Notes: generated from the sequence alone by a model not told the origin. A DNA stretch of 64,000 bases from an uncultured Bacilli bacterium (GCA_910584165.1 CAJTZU010000002.1:77038-141037), one strand, 5' to 3'; positions 1-8,189 are shown, numbered from the stretch's first letter. Numbers and translations are program-made.

Positions 1-372
1 ATGTAAAGAAGAAGGAATAGAAGAGATTTCTTTTAAAACTCGTACCTTTTCTTTTATCATTAAGGGTAAATCCATCTCTACATAAATATACCCCTTGTTA
101 GAATAATCTAATCCTCTAGAAGAATATCCTGAAGCTAATTCTAATACTTGTTTAATATTAGTAGCATTTAGTAATTTATTAGCAAGTTTATATCTTGCTT
201 CTAATTCGGGTGCTAGCATCTTGTCTAAGAAGATATTCTTGACATTTTTTTCTGATATTTTAGAAAAAATTTCATTTTCATAAGGAATATCTGTAAATGT
301 ACGTGGATAACTAGTAACAACAGCAATTGGAATAATACTTTCATATTCTTCATTTTGAAATCTATTCTTCAT
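1..372 (-). CDS. Partial SAM-dependent methyltransferase, leucine carboxyl methyltransferase-like
   Basis: The first 124 codons of a gene that runs off the left edge. The translation begins MKNRFQNEEYE and contains VLELASGYSSRG followed about 20 residues later by VEMDLP. That pattern (glycine-rich SAM loop, then an acidic residue ending the second strand) resembles the LCM / PpmA-type O-methyltransferases, whose usual motif is LELGAG followed by VDLP. The ATG lies 5 nt after the stop of the upstream SDR gene, so it is probably the third gene of a hydrolase-SDR-methyltransferase operon. The C-terminal half is outside the window, so the substrate cannot be guessed. Confidence 0.6.
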   Translation of the reverse strand, partial: MKNRFQNEEYESIIPIAVVTSYPRTFTDIPYENEIFSKISEKNVKNIFLDKMLAPELEARYKLANKLLNATNIKQVLELASGYSSRGLDYSNKGYIYVEMDLPLMIKEKVRVLKEISSIPSSLH

Positions 373-377
373 AATTT

Positions 378-1133
378 CTACTTTAGTAAAATGCCACCAT
401 TAACATTTACATTTTCTCCATTGATATAATCAGCTTGTTCACTTAGCAAAAATAGCACTAAATTAGCTGTATCTTCTGTAGTACCTAGCCTTTTACTAGG
501 ATTTTTAGTTGCCGTTGCTTCTATTTCTTCCTCTGTATAACTTTGTCTTGCAAGAGGCGTTAAAGTAAGTGATGGACTTACCGTATTTACTTTAATATTA
601 TATTTTGCAAGTTCTAAAGCTGCACACTTTGTCATCATAATAGTTGCTGCTTCTGATGTACAATATGCAAGACTATCCTCCATTGGTCTTGTTCCTAATC
701 TAGAAGCAATATTAATAATTCTTGGAAATCTTGCATTCTTCATGAGAGGAATAGCATTTTTAATGCATTGAAAACGCGCCACTACATCCACATTCAATTC
801 ATGTTTATATTCTTCTACTGTTAAATCTTCTATAGAAAAAATCTTATCATAAGCTGCACAATTTACTAATCCATCTAATCTTCCATATTTTAAAGCAATT
901 TCTTCAAACATCTTATCAACTGCTTGACTATCTGCTAAATCTGCTTTTATTAATAAAATATTATCCTTATAGTTTTCCAATTCCTTTATAGTTTCTTCTG
1001 CCATAGAATCATTATGACCATAATGAATAATGACAGTTGCACCGCTTTCTACTAATTGTTTCGCAATCTGTCTTCCAATACCTGAAGTAGAACCAGTTAC
1101 TAATACAACTTTTTCATTAAAATTAATATACAT
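378..1133 (-). CDS. Short-chain dehydrogenase/reductase (FabG-like fold)
   Basis: A 251-residue classical SDR, the usual family length. Visible features are the N-terminal NAD(P) loop TGSTSGIGRQ (about residues 14-23), the NxA-type motif VNCAAY (about 90), the catalytic Ser in NIASRLG (about 144) and the Tyr-x3 motif where YCTSE replaces the usual YxxxK. The Lys four residues after the Tyr is therefore Ala/Glu-like here, so the catalytic centre may be atypical. The C-terminal YINGENVNVNGG is typical of FabG-type enzymes. Start is ATG behind GGAGG, which overlaps the end of the preceding hydrolase gene. Substrate unknown; a dedicated FabG is unlikely because no fatty-acid genes are nearby. Confidence 0.8.
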   Translation of the reverse strand: MYINFNEKVVLVTGSTSGIGRQIAKQLVESGATVIIHYGHNDSMAEETIKELENYKDNILLIKADLADSQAVDKMFEEIALKYGRLDGLVNCAAYDKIFSIEDLTVEEYKHELNVDVVARFQCIKNAIPLMKNARFPRIINIASRLGTRPMEDSLAYCTSEAATIMMTKCAALELAKYNIKVNTVSPSLTLTPLARQSYTEEEIEATATKNPSKRLGTTEDTANLVLFLLSEQADYINGENVNVNGGILLK

Positions 1134-1141
1134 GATACCTC

Positions 1142-1696
1142 CTATAGATATTCTAATAATTCATTAAACTCTATGTAATTTGATTCTGCATTTAAATGTC
1201 CACCATCTTTAATGATTACTACTTTAGTGGCTATTGTGTCTGAAAATTTTTTCTCCACTTCCTGTTTTACATAAGGATCATTTTCAGTGTAAAAACAAAT
1301 AATATCATTACAATAGTTTTTGATATCTTTTAAATTATCAAAATACATAGTTCTATTAACGGTATCATAATCTTTATCAATTCCAAAATAATTATTAAAT
1401 CCACAGACACTAACAATTCTTTTTACTTTTATTTTTCTCTCTACTAAAAATTTACAAATAAAAACAGGAGCAATAGAATGGGCATAAATAACTGTATTTT
1501 CATTTAAAACACCCGCACTTACATATCCATCCATTACGTTAGACCAATTTGTATAATTTTGATATGTTACACCCGTTGGTAAATCTGGAGTATAAACATC
1601 TAACTCTTTTTCTTCTATTTTCCTTCTAAGCCATGGAATCCAATTAGAAAATGGGCTTCCAAAACTTCCATGAATAAGCATATAATTATTCTTCAC
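1142..1696 (-). CDS. Small alpha/beta hydrolase (RBBP9/YdeN-like serine hydrolase)
   Basis: A 184-residue single-domain hydrolase. It opens with the YMLIHGSFGSP oxyanion-hole region. The nucleophile elbow reads AHSIA (Ser about residue 74) in place of the common GHSLG, as in the RBBP9/YdeN group. The likely acid is Asp in TENDPYV and the likely base is His in KDGGHLNAE. Start is taken as GTG at 1696 behind GGAAGTGG; an ATG five codons later has no good ribosome site. It is the first gene of a tight operon with the SDR and the methyltransferase. Physiological substrate unknown. Confidence 0.7.
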   Translation of the reverse strand: MKNNYMLIHGSFGSPFSNWIPWLRRKIEEKELDVYTPDLPTGVTYQNYTNWSNVMDGYVSAGVLNENTVIYAHSIAPVFICKFLVERKIKVKRIVSVCGFNNYFGIDKDYDTVNRTMYFDNLKDIKNYCNDIICFYTENDPYVKQEVEKKFSDTIATKVVIIKDGGHLNAESNYIEFNELLEYL

Positions 1697-1734
1697 ATTT
1701 CCACTTCCTTTTTATCATTATATCATTGAAGGAT

Positions 1735-1763
1735 AGAAAAAAGAAACAATTTATGTTGTTTCT
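1735..1763 (-). terminator. Rho-independent terminator after the GH3 gene
   Basis: On the minus strand an 8-bp stem (AGAAACAA / TTGTTTCT) with a 6-nt loop is followed directly by a run of T. It sits just past the stop of the GH3 gene and separates it from the hydrolase operon. Confidence 0.8.
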
Positions 1764-3242
1764 TTACTTCACCTTATCTACAATATTTTGATGAGCTTGA
1801 CTGCCTAGATAATTTATAGAAATGTTATCTGTTTTCATACTTGAATATTTTAACATTAATATTTTTCTAACAGACTCATTAATTTTACTTTCTTTAATTT
1901 TTCCTTCCTTAATACTAGCCTTTATATTATTAATAGCTTTTTCTGCACTTTCAGGCATTAAAAGAAAGTCTACTCCTGCATTAATAGCCATTTCATAAAT
2001 CTCTTTTTGTGAATAATGGTTAGTAATTCCTTTCATTTGCAAAGAATCTGTAATAACTAATCCTTTATACCCCATCTCTTGCTTTAATAATCCTGTAATC
2101 AAAGTTTTGGATAGAGAGGCAGGTAAATTATCATTGGTAATTTTAGGTGCTGCTAAATGTCCTATCATAATGACTTTTGCATCATTTTGAATTGCATACT
2201 GAAAAGGAACTAAATCTACATCATAAAGTTCTGCTTTTGTTTTAGATAATAGTGGTAATTCATAATGAGAATCTGCTACTGTACTTCCATGCCCTGGAAA
2301 ATGTTTATAAACAGGAATAACACCCTTACTAGAAATTCCTTTCGAAAGAGAAATCGCTATTTTAGATACTATTTGTGGGTCTGTACTAAAACTTCTAGAA
2401 CTGATATAGGCATTGGGAACTGCAACATCTAAAACAGGAGCAAAATCCATATTAAAACCAAGTGCAAGAAGTTCCTCCGCTATCACTGTTCCAATACTAT
2501 AGGCTAAATTTTCATCTTCCATTTTACCAACATCCGACATTGCTGGAATATTGGTTACTTTTTTTCCAGTAATAGAAGTTAGTCTTTGAACTCTTCCTCC
2601 TTCTTGGTCAACAGACACAATAAGAGGGATTGAGCTATTCTTTTTCATATCTGAAATAAAATTAATCGTAGTTTGATAATTACCAAGATTATCTGCAAAT
2701 AAAATAATTCCCCCTGGCTTATACTTTTTTATCATATTTTGAATATTGCTAGTCATACTCTTTCCACTAACAGAGACAATTAGCATCTGCCCTATTTTTT
2801 CATCTAATGTCATCTTTTTCAATGCTTCCTCTGTTTTTTCAGCTGCTGTTAGTGGTTTTGTTACATTCGTAGATGGTTTATTTGAAGTACTAGGCTTATT
2901 ACTAGTTGTAGGTTTATTACTTGTTGTAGGCTTGTTACTCGTTGTTGGTTTATTTGAAACACTAGGTTTATTACTGCTAGATAAAGAACTAGAATTCGTA
3001 TTAGTAACTATATTAGAATTTGATAAACTGTTAGAATCACTATTCGTATTAGTAAAATTCGTATTACTTTCTTCTATATTAGATTTACTATCATTAATAG
3101 AAGAATGGATAAAATTAGAATTGTTCTTATTGATAGAAGACATTTTAGATTGATTAGTAATTGTTACAAATGCTAAAAATGCTAATATTATACAAAGGCA
3201 AGTACTAGCAATCATAAATATTTTTTTCTTATTTTTTCTCAT
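1764..3242 (-). CDS. nagZ: Membrane-anchored glycoside hydrolase family 3 beta-N-acetylhexosaminidase
   Basis: A 492-residue protein. Residues about 8-29 form one membrane segment or signal anchor. Residues about 33-125 are a Ser/Asn-rich linker ending in five to six SNKPTT/SNKPST hexapeptide repeats, typical of a cell-wall spacer. The GH3 domain follows from about 135. It carries the NagZ signature KHFPGHG with the nearby Asp-Ser-His (catalytic His/Asp dyad) and the nucleophile region ITDSLQMKGI. The domain should cleave terminal GlcNAc from peptidoglycan fragments outside the membrane. No second GH3 C-terminal domain is present, which matches the short NagZ type. Its own terminator follows. 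Start ATG behind GAAGGAAATG. Confidence 0.85.
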   Translation of the reverse strand: MRKNKKKIFMIASTCLCIILAFLAFVTITNQSKMSSINKNNSNFIHSSINDSKSNIEESNTNFTNTNSDSNSLSNSNIVTNTNSSSLSSSNKPSVSNKPTTSNKPTTSNKPTTSNKPSTSNKPSTNVTKPLTAAEKTEEALKKMTLDEKIGQMLIVSVSGKSMTSNIQNMIKKYKPGGIILFADNLGNYQTTINFISDMKKNSSIPLIVSVDQEGGRVQRLTSITGKKVTNIPAMSDVGKMEDENLAYSIGTVIAEELLALGFNMDFAPVLDVAVPNAYISSRSFSTDPQIVSKIAISLSKGISSKGVIPVYKHFPGHGSTVADSHYELPLLSKTKAELYDVDLVPFQYAIQNDAKVIMIGHLAAPKITNDNLPASLSKTLITGLLKQEMGYKGLVITDSLQMKGITNHYSQKEIYEMAINAGVDFLLMPESAEKAINNIKASIKEGKIKESKINESVRKILMLKYSSMKTDNISINYLGSQAHQNIVDKVK

Positions 3243-3315
3243 TTTATCATTTCCTTCTATCTTTAGTATGAAAAATAAAATAATAAATATACTGTATACT
3301 TATTGTTTTATTATA

Positions 3316-4053
3316 TTATAAAAAGATATTAGGTTGTTTCATTTCTTTTTGATAAATTTTCTTTTGCTTACGAGTTTCCCTAATAATTAATCTATCTAAA
3401 CCATTATACATTAATAAAGGAATTTGTCTATGACTATTTATTAATCGAAGTGTTTGATACGCCTTTTTCTTTTCAGAAAATAATTTTTGCAAAACTTGTT
3501 TTTGTTCTGCAACACTTAAATTTAGCCAAAAACGCTCATTTTGATAAAATTCTAATTCATCTGAAAAATGGTATTTAGCAAAAGGAGTATAAGTAACAGG
3601 TGTGGATTTTTCATAATACCCATAAATAAATTCTGGTATAATTCCATCATTTAATAAAAGGCGATTGCCAAAACTAAATGACATACTTAAATTGCCAATA
3701 AAATATGGTTTTCTTTCATATTCTATACAATAAGGAACTGCAAAAACAACATTAAAGACATGGATATCTTTACTATAATACTTATAATTAAAAGAGTCTG
3801 GTGTCAAAGATTTTGGAAAAAAAGATGTGGAAGTTAAGCCGATTCCTCTATCCCATACTTGAAAACCTTTTTGTAAAATGCGATTGGCAACTTCTTTTTC
3901 AGTAACATTTTCCCCATCTACTTTGAAATCTACTGCTCTTGCTCCTCCTCGCTCTACAATATCAAAATATTTATATAAACTAATTTGATGAAAACCAATT
4001 TGAAAATTTGAAGCATCTCTTTGAATTTTATTATATAGCTCCTGATTCGTCAT
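3316..4053 (-). CDS. Hypothetical protein, no recognised family
   Basis: A 245-residue soluble protein with no signal peptide or membrane segment. It begins MTNQELYNKIQRDA and is rich in aromatic residues (for example GIGLTSTSFFPKS, FNYKYY, FIGNLSMSFSFG). The C-terminal 40 residues are strongly basic with a high Arg/Lys/Gln content (RETRKQKKIYQKEMK). A strong AGGAG site precedes the ATG. It stands alone between the GH3 gene and tRNA-His. I cannot assign a function. The pattern GLTSTSFF followed by DGIIPEFIYGYY gives a faint echo of ADP-ribosyltransferase-like folds, but that is not enough for a call. Confidence 0.6.
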   Translation of the reverse strand: MTNQELYNKIQRDASNFQIGFHQISLYKYFDIVERGGARAVDFKVDGENVTEKEVANRILQKGFQVWDRGIGLTSTSFFPKSLTPDSFNYKYYSKDIHVFNVVFAVPYCIEYERKPYFIGNLSMSFSFGNRLLLNDGIIPEFIYGYYEKSTPVTYTPFAKYHFSDELEFYQNERFWLNLSVAEQKQVLQKLFSEKKKAYQTLRLINSHRQIPLLMYNGLDRLIIRETRKQKKIYQKEMKQPNIFL

Positions 4054-4079
4054 ACTACACTCCTGTCAAAAAAATTCAA

Positions 4080-4100
4080 GAAAAAACAGCCGAAGCTGTT
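4080..4100 (-). terminator. Terminator of tRNA-His
   Basis: Minus strand: stem AACAGC / GCTGTT closing a TTCG tetraloop, then TTTTTTC, directly after the CCA end of the tRNA. Confidence 0.85.
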
Positions 4101-4110
4101 GATTTCTAAG

Positions 4111-4187
4111 TGGGGCGCGATAAGGGGATCGAACCCTTGCATAACGGAACCACAATCCGCCGTGTTAACCACTTCACCAATCACGCC
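4111..4187 (-). tRNA. tRNA-His (GTG)
   Basis: The minus strand folds into a full cloverleaf. The acceptor arm is GCGTGAT paired with ATCGCGC, preceded by an encoded G at -1 opposite discriminator C73, the hallmark of tRNA-His. The anticodon loop TTGTGGT carries GTG at + strand 4151-4153. The T arm has GGTTCGATC. CCA is encoded. It has its own promoter and terminator and is the only tRNA seen in the window. Confidence 0.95.
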
Positions 4188-4208
4188 ATGTACAAAAGTA
4201 CATATTAA

Positions 4209-4236
4209 ATTATACCATAAAAAGTAAAAAAATCAA
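4209..4236 (-). promoter_or_regulatory. SigA-type promoter of tRNA-His
   Basis: Minus strand: -35 TTGATT (4231-4236), 16-nt spacer, -10 TATAAT (4209-4214). It lies about 20 nt upstream of the mature tRNA 5' end. Confidence 0.75.
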
Positions 4237-4263
4237 GTATTTCCATTCATTTATAAAAGAAAA

Positions 4264-4286
4264 TTTCTGTAATATTATCACAGAAA
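4264..4286 (-). terminator. Terminator after the zinc-ribbon membrane protein
   Basis: Minus strand stem TTTCTGT / ACAGAAA with a 9-nt loop followed by TTTTC, just after the stop of the 4291 gene. Confidence 0.7.
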
Positions 4287-4290
4287 CTTT

Positions 4291-5202
4291 TTAAAATATT
4301 CCTTCGTCATGAGCATAGTTTAATAAAAAGTTGGTAAATTCTTCTTCATTTACTATTTTATATTCTTTATTTTCTTCCACATTAACAACATATTTCCCAT
4401 TTTGAAGAACAATTTCAGCACTTTGCCAATAATTAACCCCATTTTCCCACTTTTTATTAGGAAACTCTATAAGCATTGTGTAACGCTTATCTAAAAATTT
4501 AAAATCTAAACTATTTAAATATTGAGCATAATTAAAAATATATTGAGCCGCTATCTTTACATCTTCTTCTTTTATAATTGCGCAAACACCTCTATCAAAA
4601 GAATCATTACAAACATTACTTTTATTTCGATTTGTATATTGTTTAAAAAAATATTCTGTTGTTTTTTCTTGATAATCTGTAGTAATAACATATTCTGTTT
4701 TTATACAACTAGCAGAAAAGGAACCCGTACATTTCTTAGAAGAAGTAATACTAAATTTTACATCATAATCTTTTAATTTTAATTCAATTTTTCTTTCCTC
4801 ATTACCATTTTCATCTATAATAATTTCTTCTTTTATCACTTCATATTTATCTTTTAAGTTACAACTCTCCAATTGATTTTTGGTAGAAGAGGCATTATCT
4901 ACTTCATACCCATAGTAACCATTATTAGATTTGCTACAATTTAAATTATCTAGTACTGCAAGAAGTTCCTCACTAGAATGCATTTCTTGCCTTTTAGGAG
5001 AGGAAAAATGTGTAATCACATTTTGAAATGCCAAAGTTATCAAAACAAGAAAAAAAATACCTACAGCTACTACTGCAGCAATAATAGTAAGCGCTATTTT
5101 CAAATATGGATCTTTTTTCTTTGGAAGTGCCATAGAATTCCCACATCTTACACAAAAGTGATTTTGTACAGCATTTTTACAACCACAATTTCTACAATAC
5201 AT
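4291..5202 (-). CDS. Zinc-ribbon protein with one membrane segment, unknown extracytoplasmic domain
   Basis: A 303-residue protein. The N-terminal zinc ribbon is CRNCGCKN plus CVRCGN (residues about 3-22). A single membrane helix spans about 33-60. About 230 residues outside the membrane follow, with several Cys (CSKS, SCNLKDK, CTGSFSASC, CNDSFDRGVC) that could form disulfides. This domain is not the one in the three-gene cluster at 21-23 kb. The ATG at 5202 is preferred because AGGTGA lies 7 nt upstream; the in-frame GTG at 5211 lies inside that ribosome site. Transcribed divergently from the cotJ operon. Function unknown. Confidence 0.75.
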   Translation of the reverse strand: MYCRNCGCKNAVQNHFCVRCGNSMALPKKKDPYLKIALTIIAAVVAVGIFFLVLITLAFQNVITHFSSPKRQEMHSSEELLAVLDNLNCSKSNNGYYGYEVDNASSTKNQLESCNLKDKYEVIKEEIIIDENGNEERKIELKLKDYDVKFSITSSKKCTGSFSASCIKTEYVITTDYQEKTTEYFFKQYTNRNKSNVCNDSFDRGVCAIIKEEDVKIAAQYIFNYAQYLNSLDFKFLDKRYTMLIEFPNKKWENGVNYWQSAEIVLQNGKYVVNVEENKEYKIVNEEEFTNFLLNYAHDEGIF

Positions 5203-5304
5203 ATTATTCACCTACTAACATTATAACCTATTTTTCTAAAATTTAAAGCATTTTAAGCATGTCATATCATTAGTTTTATCATAAACTATATTGAGGTGTA
5301 TAGA

Positions 5305-5661
5305 ATGTATAATAAACAAATCGAATTATATGAACCATATCAAGGGTTTATTCGTGGTAATATGTTTCCTGAATTATTTGACCAATATGGACGCATTTAT
5401 GACATAAAACCTATGAATGAGCAAGCAGAATTGCTAACTTATATTGATATTTTTGATTTCGCTCTTATTGATATTGGTTTATATTTAGATGTCCATCCTG
5501 ATAATCAAAAAATGATTGAACTTTATAATAATTTCTTAGAAGAAAAGAAAAGTATTTTAAAAAAATATGAAGAAAACTATGGAGCACTTACTATGGATAG
5601 TAGTGCATTAAAAGTAATGCCTTGGAATTGGGATTGCAATCCATGGCCATGGGAGGCTTAG
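5305..5661 (+). CDS. cotJB: Spore coat protein, CotJA-like segment fused to CotJB
   Basis: A 118-residue protein. Its first 30 or so residues (ELYEPYQGFIRGNMFPELF) match the conserved core of CotJA. From about residue 40 it is a CotJB domain: DFALIDIGLYLDVHPDN, then ENYGALTMDSS and the typical C-terminal tail WNWDCNPWPWEA. In Bacillus and Clostridium cotJA and cotJB are separate genes; here they form one reading frame. ATG 5305 is chosen because GAGGTG sits 6 nt upstream; an upstream GTG lies inside that site. cotJC follows after 3 nt. By family knowledge it is an inner spore-coat component made in the mother cell. Confidence 0.8.
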   Translation: MYNKQIELYEPYQGFIRGNMFPELFDQYGRIYDIKPMNEQAELLTYIDIFDFALIDIGLYLDVHPDNQKMIELYNNFLEEKKSILKKYEENYGALTMDSSALKVMPWNWDCNPWPWEA

Positions 5662-5664
5662 AGT

Positions 5665-6237
5665 ATGTGGAAATATGTTAAAAAATTAGAATATCCAGTC
5701 AATATTCAAAAAAAAGATTTAAAAATGGCTAAATATTTATTAGCACAATATGGTGGGCCTAATGGAGAATTTGCAGCAGCTATGAGATATTTAAATCAAA
5801 GGTTTACTATGCCAGACGAAAGAGGCAAAGCTTTACTTACAGATATTGGAACAGAAGAACTTGCTCATATTGAAATTATAGCCGCTATGGTATATCAACT
5901 AATGGATGGGGCTTCTGTAGAAGAATTAGAAGCAGCTGGATTAACTAGTCACTATGTCCAATATGACCACGCTTTATTCCCTGTTGATGATGAAGGGGTT
6001 CCTTTCACTTCTGCCTATATTGAGGCAACAGGTGATTATTTAGCAGACTTAGTTAGTGATATGGCTGCAGAGCAACGCGCAAGAGTAACTTATGAAAACT
6101 TAATGAATATTACAAATGATCCTGATTTACTTGGGCCTCTTTCCTTTTTAAGACAAAGAGAGGTTGTTCATTATGCTAGATTTAAAGAACTAAAAGAATA
6201 TTATGAACAAAAATATAATAGAAAAAGTATGGACTAA
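5665..6237 (+). CDS. cotJC: Spore coat protein CotJC, manganese-catalase fold
   Basis: A 190-residue member of the non-haem manganese catalase family, full length for CotJC (about 189). The dimanganese ligands are visible in the paired helices: GPNGEFAAAMRYLNQR, TEELAHIEIIAA and the later EQRARVTYENL and REVVHYARFKE. Located 3 nt downstream of the cotJA-cotJB fusion, so surely co-transcribed and probably under a mother-cell sigma factor. Its presence argues that the organism makes or recently made endospores. The gene ends in a strong terminator that overlaps the convergent mbl stop. Confidence 0.92.
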   Translation: MWKYVKKLEYPVNIQKKDLKMAKYLLAQYGGPNGEFAAAMRYLNQRFTMPDERGKALLTDIGTEELAHIEIIAAMVYQLMDGASVEELEAAGLTSHYVQYDHALFPVDDEGVPFTSAYIEATGDYLADLVSDMAAEQRARVTYENLMNITNDPDLLGPLSFLRQREVVHYARFKELKEYYEQKYNRKSMD

Positions 6238-6252
6238 TCGTTCATACTTTTT
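6222..6252. terminator. Bidirectional terminator between cotJC and mbl
   Basis: A 10-bp perfect stem (AAAAAGTATG / CATACTTTTT) with an 11-nt loop. T runs follow in both orientations, so it serves both convergent genes. It covers the last codons of both. Confidence 0.8.
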
Positions 6253-7237
6253 ATTTTTCTTGAAGAGAGTGTACATTTTCAGATAAAATTCCTAATCCTT
6301 CCACTACTGCATTTACACTATCATTGACTACTCTAACAGGAATATCTAATTCAAAAGATAAAAGTTCTGCTAATCCTCTTAAAGAGGAACAACCTCCTGT
6401 TAAGATAATACCTTTTTTAGCAATATCAGCGGCTATTTCTGGATGGACATCTCCAAGCATATCTTTGATAATTTCAATGAATTCGTAAATATCTTCTTGC
6501 AAAGCATCCGTAATATCATTAGATGTAATTTCTATTGTATGTGGCAAATTTGTGATTAAATCTCTACCTCTTACTTCTGATTTTATCTCTTCCCCAAATA
6601 AAGAGGCGGCTTCTATTTTTACTTCTTCTGCTGTTTTTTCGCCTATTAATAATTTATATTTATTTTTTAAATAAGAAACAATTCTTTTATCAAATAACTC
6701 TCCTGTTATATCAATTGTTCTTCCTTTAATAATACTATTTAAAGATAATATTGCTAAGTCGGTTACTCCACCACCCATATCAATAATCATATTTCCATCA
6801 GGTCTAGAGATATCTACTCCAGCACCTAATGAAGCCGCTTTAATAGCATCCACTAGATATACTTTTCTAGAACCAAGATGATCGGCTGCTTCTCTTACAG
6901 CGTTTTCCTCTACTTTCGTAATACGTAATGGGCATCCTATAATCATCTTAGATTTAAAAAATAAATTTCTTACTTTTGCTTTATGGATACAGTAACTTAA
7001 TAATTGCTCTGCCATTTCAAAGTCAGCAATAACTCCTTTTTGTATTGGTCTTATTATTTCAATTTTATCAGGAGTTCTTCCAAACATAATTTTTGCATCA
7101 TAACCAAATGCAATTGGTTCGTTTGTTTCTTTATCTAAAGCTACTACACTTGGTTCTTTTAAAATAATGCCTTTTTTTCTTTTATAAATACGTATATTTG
7201 TTGTTCCTAAATCAATTCCAATAACCTTATCAACCAT
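6251..7237 (-). CDS. mbl: MreB-family cell-shape protein Mbl
   Basis: A 328-residue actin-fold protein. Nucleotide-binding motifs: GIDLGTTNIRIY (phosphate 1, residues about 6-17), IDMGGGVTDLAIL (phosphate 2, about 150-162) and ILTGGCSSLRGL (adenosine). It should polymerise under the membrane and guide cell-wall elongation. It follows spoIIID, as mbl does in B. subtilis, so I favour Mbl over MreB; there are no mreCD genes here. ATG 7237 is chosen because GGGTGG lies just upstream; the GTG four codons earlier is part of that site. Confidence 0.85.
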   Translation of the reverse strand: MVDKVIGIDLGTTNIRIYKRKKGIILKEPSVVALDKETNEPIAFGYDAKIMFGRTPDKIEIIRPIQKGVIADFEMAEQLLSYCIHKAKVRNLFFKSKMIIGCPLRITKVEENAVREAADHLGSRKVYLVDAIKAASLGAGVDISRPDGNMIIDMGGGVTDLAILSLNSIIKGRTIDITGELFDKRIVSYLKNKYKLLIGEKTAEEVKIEAASLFGEEIKSEVRGRDLITNLPHTIEITSNDITDALQEDIYEFIEIIKDMLGDVHPEIAADIAKKGIILTGGCSSLRGLAELLSFELDIPVRVVNDSVNAVVEGLGILSENVHSLQEK

Positions 7238-7276
7238 AAAACCACCCACAATGGTTTCTATTATATCATAACTCCT

Positions 7277-7534
7277 TTAGTTTGTGTCTAATTTTTCATA
7301 CTTTTTTCGTGTAGATTCTCCACCACGGATGTGTCTAACATCAGTATGATATTTTAAAATTTCATCTACTTGTTGATATTGGTATTGATCTATCTCTAAA
7401 AGACGCTCATGTAAGTCTTTATGAACTGTGCTTTTAGATACATGAAAGATATTAGAAATGGTTCTGATTGTGTCTTTAGTTTCTAAAATATGTTTAGCTT
7501 CTAAGAGTACTCTTTTTGCTATTTTAGAATTCAT
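7277..7534 (-). CDS. spoIIID: Stage III sporulation regulator SpoIIID
   Basis: An 85-residue DNA-binding protein of the usual SpoIIID size. The helix-turn-helix lies at about residues 20-45 (TIRTISNIFHVSKSTVHKDL), followed by a basic C-terminus (RGGESTRKKYEK). In B. subtilis it switches sigma-E genes on or off in the mother cell. The order spoIIQ-spoIIID-mbl is conserved. Ribosome site AGAGGTGA precedes the ATG, and a terminator separates it from the upstream spoIIQ-like gene. Confidence 0.93.
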   Translation of the reverse strand: MNSKIAKRVLLEAKHILETKDTIRTISNIFHVSKSTVHKDLHERLLEIDQYQYQQVDEILKYHTDVRHIRGGESTRKKYEKLDTN

Positions 7535-7567
7535 ATATCACCTCTAATATCAATATATGTAAAAAGA

Positions 7568-7600
7568 AAGAGTATTATAATGTTTTATCATAATACTCTT
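7568..7600 (-). terminator. Terminator after spoIIQ
   Basis: Minus strand stem AAGAGTATTAT / ATAATACTCTT with an 11-nt loop then TCTTTTT. It overlaps the last codons of the spoIIQ-like gene and isolates spoIIID. Confidence 0.75.
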
Positions 7601-8189
7601 CTGGATTTACAGATATATTATCAATAATTAGTTCAAAATATAAATGATTTCCTAAATCTGCATTAATATTTGATTTCCCTGACGTTCCTATTTTCATACC
7701 TTTTTGGACGGTTTCTCCCTTCTGAACAGTTATGTCAGTAATGCTTTGATAAACGCTTGTAACACTAGAAGAATGTTTAATCGTAACTGTGTTCCCTAGC
7801 AAAGCATCTTCCTTTACTTCTACTACCTCGCCATCTAATATAGCAATGGCGTCAAAAGAAGTTCCTTCTAATTGATAACTAATTCCAGTACTTTGGATAT
7901 ATGTATCTTGATAGTATATTAGAGATTTCTTCTGATCTTCTTCTGACGCTCTATAATCATAATAATTTTGAGCAATTGTAACATTCATATCTGTATAAGG
8001 TCTACCAATCTTATCATCTTGCTCTTTTACTACTGGCAAGGTAACTTTATTTAAGATATCGTAAGCATGATTTGGCTCTATAACGTTTGAAAGCTTTGTC
8101 CCTCTTCCCATGATTACTAATCCTAAAATAATAAGTGCTACACTCAAACCATAAAGCGAATAGATAACTGGCTTTGTTAAAAACTTCAT
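7575..8189 (-). CDS. spoIIQ: SpoIIQ-like LytM/M23 protein, probably catalytically inactive
   Basis: A 204-residue protein with one N-terminal membrane helix (about 8-28) and a C-terminal LytM domain (about 110-195). The fold signature is clear (LLGNTVTIKH, VYQSITDITVQKGETVQKG, GNHLYFEL). The usual HxH metal motif HLHFE is HLYFE here, and the first HxxxD pair is not visible, so it probably lacks peptidase activity, as B. subtilis SpoIIQ does. SpoIIQ sits in the forespore membrane and binds SpoIIIAH to form the feeding channel. Position between spoIID and spoIIID agrees with that identity. Confidence 0.82.
   Translation of the reverse strand: MKFLTKPVIYSLYGLSVALIILGLVIMGRGTKLSNVIEPNHAYDILNKVTLPVVKEQDDKIGRPYTDMNVTIAQNYYDYRASEEDQKKSLIYYQDTYIQSTGISYQLEGTSFDAIAILDGEVVEVKEDALLGNTVTIKHSSSVTSVYQSITDITVQKGETVQKGMKIGTSGKSNINADLGNHLYFELIIDNISVNPEEYYDKTL

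Noticed and set aside
2746..3153. Rightward frame of 135 codons opposite the GH3 linker
   Set aside because: Its Leu/Val repeats are the reverse complement of the SNKPTT repeats; no ribosome site.
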